Assembly: GCA_022448765.1 (NCBI GenBank)
Contig: JAKUTI010000111.1
Coordinates: 1-7,897 of the forward strand
From: Pseudomonadales bacterium
GTDB taxonomy: Bacteria > Pseudomonadota > Gammaproteobacteria > Pseudomonadales > Azotimanducaceae
Reading direction: 5' to 3'
Length of the DNA: 7,897 nucleotides
The first letter of the stretch is position 1; every line of letters begins with the position of its first letter. The position numbers and the translations under genes are program-made. Below, in pieces: positions 1 through 6,237 of this stretch. The notes beneath the pieces are model-generated. The model was not told the origin of the DNA, did no database searches, and was given only the letters and a program-made list of their open reading frames with translations.

Positions 1-1106
1 TCACCAAGAAGTGGAGCGGCTTCGATATCCACGTGGCTCTTCGACATTCGAGCCGGCCAACCGAGTAACCGAACGTTCCCGTGAACCGCATGCTCAACCT
101 CGTGCACAAAATCTCGCGCCAATAAATGGGGATCGGTAAATAGTTCTTTCGTTTCATACACTTGACTCGCACAAACGCCCTCGTCAGCTAGTGCAGACAT
201 GCATTGCTTTTTCGTGTGTAACCGCGTCCAAGACTCGATTTCGTTAAATAGCAGCTGGCGGTTTTCATGACGGGCATGCGCAGTACTGAAACGTGGATCC
301 GAAAGTAACTCCGGCTGGCCCAACGCCCGACAAACCGCATTCCACATCCTCGGGTTGACGGCCATCACAAAGACGTAATCGTTGGGGCCACCTGGTGCAC
401 ACGGATACAAGGAGACGAAGGGATTATCACCATTGCCAGTGCGCGGCGTAGCAACCTGACCGAACCTTGTCCTTGATACAGCTGTGCGTAGGTAGTACGT
501 CATGGCCTCCTGCATCGACAATTCAATGAGCTGGCCTTCCCCGGTTCTTAATTTTTGCGCATACGCGGCCGAGATCGCTAGCGCGGCCTGTACCCCGGTT
601 CCAGCATCCCCCATCGTGGGTCCCGGTCGCATTGGAGGGCCGTCAGGTTCACCCGTAATCGAGAACGCACCCGCTGCTGCCTGCGCCACCATGTCCATAC
701 ACTTGTATTCGGAGTATGGACCCGTAGTACCAAACCCCTTAATCCTCACGTAAATGATATCCGGATGGACCGCTTTCATGACCTCGTAGCCAATGTCCAG
801 TTTTTCGACGACCCCGGGACCATAGTTCTCCACAAACACGTCGTAACGCGGCACCATAAGCAATAATAATTCCCGACCTTTTTTTGAACTTAGATCAAGT
901 GTCACGCTACGCTTATTGCTGTTCCAATTAACAAAATACTCCGAATCCTCGCCCTCGGTTGTGCGCAGTCCCCTACCTGGGTCGCCAACGTCCGGCTGCT
1001 CGATCTTGACGACACTAGCACCTAACCACGCGAGCGACTGCGTACATGCCGTCCCCGCCTCCCACTGAGTCATATCAAGAATCCGCATTCCACTCAGGGC
1101 CGCCAT
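1..1106 (-). CDS. CaiB/BaiF family CoA-transferase (class III), 3' end cut by window edge
   Basis: The minus strand reads 368 codons without a stop from the ATG at 1106-1104 to the left edge. Family members are about 400 residues, so only a short C-terminal piece is missing. Class III CoA-transferases move CoA between carboxylic acids in the cytoplasm through an aspartyl-CoA thioester intermediate. Seen in the protein: an N-terminal Rossmann-like start (GMRILDMTQ, residues 6-14), LAWLGASVVKIEQP (25-38), NSNKRSVTLDL (62-72), the NYGPGVVEKLDIGYE segment (94-108), and MGDAGTG (165-171). D167 in that last motif is the expected catalytic Asp, so the enzyme looks intact. The start is supported by a purine-rich GGGAGAG Shine-Dalgarno about 4 bases upstream. 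The gene is divergent from the pterin synthase gene at 1236. The acyl substrate cannot be told from sequence, because CaiB, alpha-methylacyl-CoA racemase and formyl-CoA transferase relatives share these motifs. Confidence 0.93.
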   Translation of the reverse strand, partial: MAALSGMRILDMTQWEAGTACTQSLAWLGASVVKIEQPDVGDPGRGLRTTEGEDSEYFVNWNSNKRSVTLDLSSKKGRELLLLMVPRYDVFVENYGPGVVEKLDIGYEVMKAVHPDIIYVRIKGFGTTGPYSEYKCMDMVAQAAAGAFSITGEPDGPPMRPGPTMGDAGTGVQAALAISAAYAQKLRTGEGQLIELSMQEAMTYYLRTAVSRTRFGQVATPRTGNGDNPFVSLYPCAPGGPNDYVFVMAVNPRMWNAVCRALGQPELLSDPRFSTAHARHENRQLLFNEIESWTRLHTKKQCMSALADEGVCASQVYETKELFTDPHLLARDFVHEVEHAVHGNVRLLGWPARMSKSHVDIEAAPLLG

Positions 1107-1195
1107 GATCTCTCCCTACATCGTCTACATAGCAACCTAGGTCGGCTCATTCTTATTAGCAAGTCTTACCACCCACGCATCGACAAAAACACGGA

Positions 1196-1224
1196 TCGAC
1201 ACGGCCAATCACGGCCCTTATGTT
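1196..1224 (+). promoter_or_regulatory. Putative sigma70 promoter (TCGACA - 17 bp - TATGTT)
   Basis: TCGACA at 1196-1201 matches the -35 consensus at five of six positions. TATGTT at 1219-1224 matches the -10 consensus at four of six, and the spacer is the ideal 17 bp. The predicted transcription start falls near 1231, only about 5 bases before the ATG at 1236. No Shine-Dalgarno is visible there, so the transcript may be nearly leaderless. The match was found by eye, and chance matches of this quality do occur. Confidence 0.4.
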
Positions 1225-1235
1225 ACGATGCCGCG

Positions 1236-1757
1236 ATGCAGCAACCCGAAAAAAATGCCGCATCTCACGCGAAATCCGATCGCGCAATCATAGAAATTCA
1301 AAAAGAATATCTTCACTTTTCGGCCGCGCATTTCACGATCTTTTCTGCGACGGAGCGAGAAAATCTTCACGGCCATAATTTCCAAGTGGAGGCCATACTA
1401 GAAGGCAACATCGGCGACGACGGCCTGTGCTTTGACTACAACGAAATCAAGAGTCGACTCAAGACGCTATGCGACGAGCTCGACGAGAGGGTGCTCCTGC
1501 CAGAGCAATCTCCCTATCTAACGATAGCTCAAGAGGAAGATTACGTGGTTGCCACCTTCAACAACGAGCGTATCCCATTCCTACCGCGAGACGTTTCGAC
1601 ATTGCCACTGCGCAACATCACGGTGGAAGAACTGGCCCATTGGTTCTTATCTGGAATCGTCAGCGACACGATATTTAGCGCATTACCCATTGATACCCTT
1701 AACATCCGCGTAGCTTCAGGACCAGGCCAATGGGCATCATCAAGGTGGGCTCGTTGA
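1236..1757 (+). CDS. 6-pyruvoyl/6-carboxytetrahydropterin synthase-like protein (COG0720), PTPS-III-like motif
   Basis: This 173-residue protein belongs to the PTPS/QueD family, which converts dihydroneopterin triphosphate to a pterin product. Depending on subtype that product feeds queuosine, biopterin or folate synthesis. The zinc ligands are visible: H32 in FSAAHF and H45/H47 in LHGHNF. The usual catalytic Cys upstream of HGH is absent. Instead E42 gives E-N-L-H-G-H, which fits the ExxHGH signature described for PTPS-III. Where the family usually has LDH, this protein has LDER (D83-E84). Near the C-terminus VASGPGQWAS replaces the usual Val-x-Glu-Thr/Ser pterin-anchoring stretch. NITVEELAHWF matches the conserved C-terminal helix. 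It is longer than E. coli QueD (about 120 residues) because of an N-terminal extension and an insertion at about residues 90-130. It is the first gene of a same-strand cluster and its TGA lies inside the start region of the next gene. Family assignment is firm; reaction and product are uncertain. Confidence 0.85.
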   Translation: MQQPEKNAASHAKSDRAIIEIQKEYLHFSAAHFTIFSATERENLHGHNFQVEAILEGNIGDDGLCFDYNEIKSRLKTLCDELDERVLLPEQSPYLTIAQEEDYVVATFNNERIPFLPRDVSTLPLRNITVEELAHWFLSGIVSDTIFSALPIDTLNIRVASGPGQWASSRWAR

Positions 1758-2452
1758 CCAGGGTTTTGCTCATTACTGGAGGCAGCGCGGGGATCGGACT
1801 CAGCACGGCATCCCGCTTTTTAAAAGACGATTACAACGTAGTCTGTCTCTCACGACGTCCATGCCCACTCGAAGGTGTAGAGCATCTTCGGTGTGATCTC
1901 GCACAACCCGATTTCCTTGAAACGGTCCGTCCCGCGCTCGAACCGTTACTGTCTCAAGCCGATAGCATCTCGGTTATTCATAACGCATCACGACTCTCGA
2001 ACGATATCGCCACCGACACCCCAAGCGACGAATTCCGTGACGTCTTAGAGATCAATATCGTTGCGCCAAACACGCTAAATCGGTTCGTAATTCCCTTCAT
2101 GAAGCAGGGCTCCAGCGTTCTTTTCGTAGGGTCGCCCTTGTCAGAAAAAGCGGTCCCGGGCAGTTATAGCTACGTGACAACCAAACACGGCATGATCGGG
2201 ATGATGCGCTCACTTTGTCAGGATTTAGCAGGGACCGGGATACACACTGCTTGCGTTTGCCCGGGATTCACCGATACCGAGATGCTCCGCGAACACGTGC
2301 CTTCAGACGCCATCGAGGCGGTCAGTAATATGTCCGCGTTTGGTCGCCTAATCGAACCAACAGAAATCGCGGAAACGCTCTTCTGGGCAACGTCCAATCC
2401 GGTGATCAACGGCAGCGTCCTGCACGCTAATCTGGGCCAAATCGAAACTTAG
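1730..2452 (+). CDS. Short-chain dehydrogenase/reductase (SDR), NADP-type
   Basis: This is a classical SDR of about 230-240 residues. Counting from the ATG at 1730, the protein shows TGGSAGIG (16-23, cofactor glycine motif), RR at 42-43 after strand 2 (favouring NADP(H)), HNAS (84-87, the NNAG equivalent), N109, S135 and Y148-x-x-x-K152, so the catalytic tetrad is complete. The glycine motif is TGxxxGIG, not the TGxxxRxG of pteridine reductase/FolM proteins. A sepiapterin-reductase-like role is suggested only by the neighbouring pterin synthase. The ATG at 1730 overlaps that gene by 28 bases. An alternative TTG at 1754 sits in a TTGA overlap with its stop, has AAGGTG just upstream, and would give the compact N-terminus (TRVLLITGG) usual for SDRs; it may be the true start. 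Either way the two genes are translationally coupled. The substrate is unknown. Confidence 0.9.
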   Translation: MGIIKVGSLTRVLLITGGSAGIGLSTASRFLKDDYNVVCLSRRPCPLEGVEHLRCDLAQPDFLETVRPALEPLLSQADSISVIHNASRLSNDIATDTPSDEFRDVLEINIVAPNTLNRFVIPFMKQGSSVLFVGSPLSEKAVPGSYSYVTTKHGMIGMMRSLCQDLAGTGIHTACVCPGFTDTEMLREHVPSDAIEAVSNMSAFGRLIEPTEIAETLFWATSNPVINGSVLHANLGQIET

Positions 2453-2461
2453 GATCTAGTC

Positions 2462-3253
2462 GTGATGCCCAACTACGCTCAAAGACGTCAACGCGTGTTT
2501 CTCATCCTCAGCGGTGTCTTCCTCGGCACGTTGTCGTTACTAAATATCTTGGGTATAAGCCGCTTTCTTGACCTCTCCTTTTCCGCGTTTGGCTTCAATA
2601 TCCCGATGGCAGTCGCGGTAGGCGTGCTCCCCTACCCCGTCACGTTCATCTGCACAGACCTCATTAGTGAACTGTACGGAAGAAAGCGCGCTAACGAGGT
2701 AGTTCTGATGGGGCTGGTTTTGAATGCTTGGATAATGTTCCTGCTATGGATCGGCGGGGAACTCCCAGGATTCGAACCCATCGACCCGAACACTGGAAGC
2801 CCGGCTCTCGATGCTGCCGGTCGATCGCCCGTGTTCTTCGAGATGCGAACGCTCGCGTTCGGGGCCGTCACCGCGTGAATGTTCGCTTACCTTGCGGCTC
2901 AATTCTGTGACGTTCAAATGTTCCATTTCTGGAAACGCCTTACCAACGGACGGCACCTGTGGCTACGTAATAACGGTTCGACTCTAGTAAGCCAGATCGT
3001 CGACACTACCGCGGTGATTCTCATTACTCACTTTTACGCCAACGCGCTACCGGTGGACACTAACGAGCCTATTTGGCCTCAGCTTCTGACTTTCATCGCT
3101 TCGGGCTACGTCTTCAAAGTGGTCGTGGCACTCGTCGATACTGGTCCGATCTATCTTCTCGTGGGCTGGTTACAACCGTACTTAGGGTTAGCAAACAATC
3201 AGGAAGTTGGCGAGAGCGACGAACACAACACTGTCCCCACCCACCTGGAGTAA
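2462..3253 (+). pseudogene. yhhQ: YhhQ/COG1738 queuosine-precursor transporter, split by an in-frame TGA
   Basis: Two pieces in the same frame, 2462-2878 (138 residues) and 2879-3253 (124 residues), together make one full-length YhhQ-family membrane protein of 263 codons including the stop. The family imports 7-deazaguanine precursors (preQ0/preQ1) across the inner membrane. Family motifs continue across the break: LPYPVTF (56-62), TDLISELYG (65-73) in the first half, then FDV/FHFWKRLT-like and HLWLRNNGSTLVSQIVDT in the second. Hydrophobic segments lie at about 12-32, 44-63 and 78-96, one spans the stop, and two or more follow in the C-terminal half. TGA is codon 139, immediately followed by ATG. 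Family members usually have Ser there, so one base (TCA to TGA) explains it. The start may be GTG at 2462 or ATG at 2465, both after TAGGAT. It lies 9 bases after the SDR gene and belongs to the same unit. It could be a recent pseudogene, a sequencing or assembly error, or a gene rescued by readthrough or re-initiation. Confidence 0.85.
2876..2881 (+). other. In-frame TGA directly followed by ATG (TGAATG junction) in yhhQ
   Basis: The reading frame of 2462 meets TGA at 2876-2878, and 2879-2881 is an in-phase ATG. Homology continues without a gap on both sides (GAVTA, stop, MFAYLAAQF), so no bases appear inserted or deleted. The abutting ATG would allow re-initiation by terminating ribosomes, giving two membrane fragments that might associate. 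No Shine-Dalgarno stands out just before it. Confidence 0.85.
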
Positions 3254-3256
3254 TGG

Positions 3257-4195
3257 TTAGTCCAACAATTCAGCGGTCAGCGCAACCGAACGTTCAAGGT
3301 CCGCGCTTTCAATTTGACCAATCCGTAGACGGGTAACGATCACATGGGTCATTCCCAGTTCAGAACGGTAATAGGCTAGCCGGTCGCGAACTACCGAGGG
3401 CCCTCCGACGATGGCCCAATCGTCGACCTCCATTGACATACCCTTTCGGATACCCGACCCGGAAAGCTTCCGTGCTTCGTCTTCAAGACGGTCTCGGATC
3501 GCGGCCACTAGTCGTGAATTTTCCGAGACAAATACGGTTCTCATGATCGGAACTTCTTCTGGGATTCGGACACCGGCTTCGATGCACGCGAGACGATGCG
3601 TTTCGTAATTTTCGCGTAACCGACCAATTGGCTCCATCGGCGAGGCCAGGTAGGGAAACCCAAGAGTTCCAGCTTGCCGCAACGCCTTCGGACCAAACGC
3701 CGCGACCCAAATAGGCGGATGGGGTTTTTGCACCGGCAGCGGCGATAGTAGAACCGGCTCACTGGTCTCGTCCAATGCCACGGGTTCACCCTGCCAAGCA
3801 CGCATCATGACGTCTAGGCAATCGCGAAAAATTTCACGTTTAGCTTTTCGGGAAACGCTAAACGCCGAAAACATCGCTGTTGCGTACCCTCGACCAACGC
3901 CAAGAACGACGCGCCCCCCAGAAAGTTTATCGAGTACGGCTACCTGCTCAGCGGCCTGCAATGGATGGCGAACTGGGAGTAAATACGACGTCGTAGCGAG
4001 ACGTATGGTTCTCGTCCCTGCAGCGACCGCAGCGAGTAACATCAACGGTTCGGGTATCGCAGCATCGCCGGTGAAATGGTTCTCCGGCAACCAAAACGAC
4101 TCGTAGCCCCATCCCTCCGCCAGTGACGCTTGCCGCGTCAGCTCTTGAGCATCAACGCTGCCTGAAAGTCGCCATGGGGTTAGCCCAAGTTGCAT
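3257..4195 (-). CDS. LLM-class (luciferase-like) flavin-dependent monooxygenase
   Basis: This 312-residue protein has the TIM-barrel layout of bacterial luciferase-like oxidoreductases. Seen: a beta-1 start (QLGLTPWRLSG), AEGWGYESFWLPENHF (26-41), RLATTSYLLPVRHPLQAAEQ (65-84), LDKLSGGRVVLGVGRGY (88-104), PHPPIWVAA in the middle, and a C-terminal helix after HVIVTRLRIGQ. These enzymes use reduced FMN (or F420 in some subgroups) with oxygen to oxidise organic substrates, or transfer hydride; the substrate and the cofactor choice cannot be read here. The length is normal and no break is seen. The ATG at 4195 has no clear Shine-Dalgarno (CCTTCTC precedes it). An in-frame stop about 60 bases upstream leaves no better ATG or GTG. 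The gene is convergent with yhhQ, with only 3 bases between the stops, and divergent from the amidohydrolase gene at 4492. Confidence 0.92.
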   Translation of the reverse strand: MQLGLTPWRLSGSVDAQELTRQASLAEGWGYESFWLPENHFTGDAAIPEPLMLLAAVAAGTRTIRLATTSYLLPVRHPLQAAEQVAVLDKLSGGRVVLGVGRGYATAMFSAFSVSRKAKREIFRDCLDVMMRAWQGEPVALDETSEPVLLSPLPVQKPHPPIWVAAFGPKALRQAGTLGFPYLASPMEPIGRLRENYETHRLACIEAGVRIPEEVPIMRTVFVSENSRLVAAIRDRLEDEARKLSGSGIRKGMSMEVDDWAIVGGPSVVRDRLAYYRSELGMTHVIVTRLRIGQIESADLERSVALTAELLD

Positions 4196-4264
4196 GAGAA
4201 GGCCCGGTCGCGGTATTCCAAACTGCCTACTACCTGCGTAATAACGTCACCTCAGGACTCCCTC

Positions 4265-4280
4265 GTTGCGGCGCCGTAAC
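4265..4280. promoter_or_regulatory. 16-bp near-palindrome, candidate operator
   Basis: GTTGCGGC followed directly by GCCGTAAC is a dyad with seven of eight pairs matching and no spacer. It lies about 70-85 bases upstream of the LLM monooxygenase start, where a dimeric regulator could act on that gene or its divergent neighbour. No regulator gene is present in the window, and GC-rich dyads around GGCGCC also arise by chance. Confidence 0.25.
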
Positions 4281-4478
4281 AAAACCATTCTGTTTGCCTA
4301 AAAAAGTCAGCACGGTCCTGGCAGATTCTTCCTCTTCATCAGCCGTTTTCGACTACTTCCATCAAGCACGATTCGGTCTGCTCCCATGGCGACCACGCGT
4401 CGCACTCGAACGGTCAGCATATATTGTGATAGAAACTTGTAGCGTATCTATCGCATGATAGGACAAACACGAGCATTC

Positions 4479-4484
4479 AGGGGA
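4479..4484 (+). promoter_or_regulatory. Shine-Dalgarno site AGGGGA for the amidohydrolase gene
   Basis: AGGGGA lies 7 bases before the ATG at 4492. This is a strong match at good spacing and fixes that start codon. It contrasts with the weak or absent sites before the pterin synthase, LLM and phospholipase-like genes. Confidence 0.7.
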
Positions 4485-4491
4485 CGACAAA

Positions 4492-6165
4492 ATGGCACAC
4501 GACATAGTCATCCGCGACGGTTTAATTGTGGACGGTACCGGTAGCGAGCCCTATGTAGGGGATGTCGCAATCGATGGCGATAGCCTCGCTGCTATTGGCA
4601 AGGTCGAAGGAACCGGGCATAAGGAAATCAAAGCTGAGGGTAATGCGGTCACACCCGGGTTCGTGGATTTACATACCCACTTCGACGCTCAGGCCGGCTG
4701 GGATCCACTGTTAACGCCTGTGTCCTGGCATGGCGTCACCACCGCTCTCTTCGGCAACTGCGGAGTTACGTTTGCCCCGTGCAAACCCAATGACCGCGAA
4801 TTTCTTGCCAGTATGATGGAGACCGTCGAAGATATTCCAAGAGATGCCATCCTCAACGGACTGGCTTGGGACTGGGAGTCCTATGGTGAATATCTCGACT
4901 CGATCGAAAAACTAAACCCCGCGATTAACGTTGCCGGTTTGGTGGGCCACTGCGCCTCACGATTTTACGTGATGGGTGAACGAGCTATTGAAGAGGACCC
5001 AACCGACGACGAAATTCAGCAAATAGCTGACCTCGTTGGCAACTCTGTGAAGGAAGGGGCAATTGGGTTTTCTTCGAATCGCCTGCCAGGGCATGTCCTT
5101 CCAGACGGTCGATCGATACCCGGTACGTTTGCTAAGACCAACGAGTTATCGGCCATCGCTCGTGCCGTGGGACGGCATAACGGAATTCTGCAATTCGTAC
5201 TTAATTACGCAAAACTCGGCGAGGAAATGGAGTTGATAGCCGAGCAAGGTAGAAATGCTAGAACCAAGCTCCTCTTCAGCGCTCCTTTTGCAGATGGGAA
5301 CGACCCTGAGGGGTCCGCTTACGATGGGGCCATCGACGCCATGCGCGCAGAAAATCTTGACGTTAGCGGACTAACGTTGCCCAGAAGCGGCGGCTTTCTA
5401 TCAGGGCTAACGACCGACGGTCTTTTCCCCACGCCAGCTTGGGCTGAAATCCGAAAACTAGATTTCGACGCACGACTGACTGCGATACGAGATGAAGCGA
5501 CGCGGACAAAACTCGTTGATGAGGCCAAGGCTATGCCCTACCTGCTCGAAGCAACGAAAAACTATTACTGGCTTGGCGACGCTGACCAGCCCACGTACAC
5601 GAAAAGCGCCGATGAGAGTCTTGCAAGTATTGCCAAAGCAGCGGGCGAACACCCCGTCGAGACCTGGTTGCGGTACATGCTCGAAAACAACGGCGAAACG
5701 TTATTCCACATCCGTTTTTTCAACCACGATCTAGAGAAGGTCAATAAATTCCTGCACGCCGACTGGGTCTTACCCGGGATCGGCGATGCCGGTGCTCACG
5801 TCAGTCAAATCATGGACTCGGGTTGGACTTCGTTCTTGCTCAGCCATTGGCATCGTGATCAAGGTACATTCAGTCTAGCTGAGGCCGTTCGCAAACTGAC
5901 GAGCGCCCAGGCAAGAGTGATAGGCCTTGACGACAGAGGAACCCTTGCCATGGGGAAAAGAGCGGACGTCAACGTCATTGACGTCAATCGAGTCGCCGAA
6001 CGACAGCCGCAACTGGTGCATGATTTTCCGGGAGGAGCGCCGCGCTTGATCCAAAAGGCAGTGGGCTATCAGGCCACCGTTTGTAACGGCCAACTCATTC
6101 TCGAGAACGATGAACATACGGGAGCCGCCGGTGGACGAGTGTTGCGAAATGGGGTCAGCGCTTAA
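4492..6165 (+). CDS. Amidohydrolase of the D-aminoacylase / N-acyl-D-amino-acid deacylase family
   Basis: This 557-residue cytoplasmic metal hydrolase opens with the beta-sandwich strand pattern DIVIRDGLIVDGTG (4-17). It then carries the metal motif DLHTHFDAQ with H61 and H63, SWHGVTT (77-83), FGNCGVTFAP (86-95) with C89 in the place of the zinc-bridging Cys of D-aminoacylase, GLVGH with H153, and GDAGAH (431-436) with D432 as likely catalytic Asp. The end (GTLAMGKRADVNVIDVNRV) is the usual strand returning to the sandwich domain. Characterised relatives remove acyl groups from N-acyl-D-amino acids. The two later zinc His motifs of the classical enzyme are not obvious: GILQFVLNY and LLFSAPFAD stand there. 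The true substrate may therefore be another cyclic or acyl amide. No signal peptide is seen. Its own upstream region and a strong ribosome site suggest a single-gene unit. It converges with the phospholipase-like gene. Confidence 0.9.
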   Translation: MAHDIVIRDGLIVDGTGSEPYVGDVAIDGDSLAAIGKVEGTGHKEIKAEGNAVTPGFVDLHTHFDAQAGWDPLLTPVSWHGVTTALFGNCGVTFAPCKPNDREFLASMMETVEDIPRDAILNGLAWDWESYGEYLDSIEKLNPAINVAGLVGHCASRFYVMGERAIEEDPTDDEIQQIADLVGNSVKEGAIGFSSNRLPGHVLPDGRSIPGTFAKTNELSAIARAVGRHNGILQFVLNYAKLGEEMELIAEQGRNARTKLLFSAPFADGNDPEGSAYDGAIDAMRAENLDVSGLTLPRSGGFLSGLTTDGLFPTPAWAEIRKLDFDARLTAIRDEATRTKLVDEAKAMPYLLEATKNYYWLGDADQPTYTKSADESLASIAKAAGEHPVETWLRYMLENNGETLFHIRFFNHDLEKVNKFLHADWVLPGIGDAGAHVSQIMDSGWTSFLLSHWHRDQGTFSLAEAVRKLTSAQARVIGLDDRGTLAMGKRADVNVIDVNRVAERQPQLVHDFPGGAPRLIQKAVGYQATVCNGQLILENDEHTGAAGGRVLRNGVSA

Positions 6166-6200
6166 ATGGTGTAATCCCGACGACTGCCAGCGACTGCGAT

Positions 6201-6236
6201 CCCGGGCGATTAAAGGCCCTGGTTGGCTTTCGAGCC
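6201..6236. terminator. Two tandem small hairpins in the convergent gap, possible bidirectional transcript end
   Basis: The first has arms at 6201-6207 and 6216-6222 (GGGC/GCCC core, one mismatch, 8-base loop). The second is GGCT-TTCG-AGCC at 6225-6236, a 4-bp stem with a UUCG tetraloop on the plus strand. They lie between the ends of two convergent genes, as expected for transcript ends. Neither is followed by a T-run on either strand, so this is not a standard intrinsic terminator. Confidence 0.25.
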
Positions 6237-6237
6237 G

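Larger units (their letters stand above)
4196..4491. other. Divergent intergenic region between LLM monooxygenase and amidohydrolase genes
   Basis: These 296 bases hold no convincing gene; the longest ATG-started frame noted is an 18-codon frame at 4386. The region must contain the starts of transcription for both flanking genes. Seen: a 16-bp near-palindrome at 4265-4280, a short inverted repeat CTATC-GCAT-GATAG at 4448-4461, and an AT-rich patch (CATATATTGTGATAG) around 4418-4433. No -35/-10 pair with good spacing and match was found for either direction. Confidence 0.6.

Noticed and set aside
502..753. Plus-strand 83-codon frame in the CoA-transferase region
   Set aside because: The opposite strand encodes the catalytic-Asp region of a CaiB-family protein; this frame is its shadow.
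2876..2878. TGA in yhhQ as selenocysteine or as Trp under a UGA-recoding genetic code
   Set aside because: The family residue there appears to be Ser, not Cys or Trp; no SECIS-like hairpin was seen just downstream; and TGA ends other genes in the window (1755-1757 and the phospholipase-like gene at 6238-6240), so the standard bacterial code applies.
3807..4106. Plus-strand 99-codon frame inside the LLM monooxygenase gene
   Set aside because: Lies antisense to a clear conserved gene, has low-complexity Ser/Arg-rich content and no family motif; a shadow frame.
4448..4461. Inverted repeat CTATC-GCAT-GATAG upstream of the amidohydrolase
   Set aside because: Arms are only 5 bp and no promoter elements align with it; too short to claim as an operator.
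6181..6197. Direct repeat CGACTGC spaced 10 bases apart
   Set aside because: Only two copies of 7 bases; expected by chance and not part of an array.
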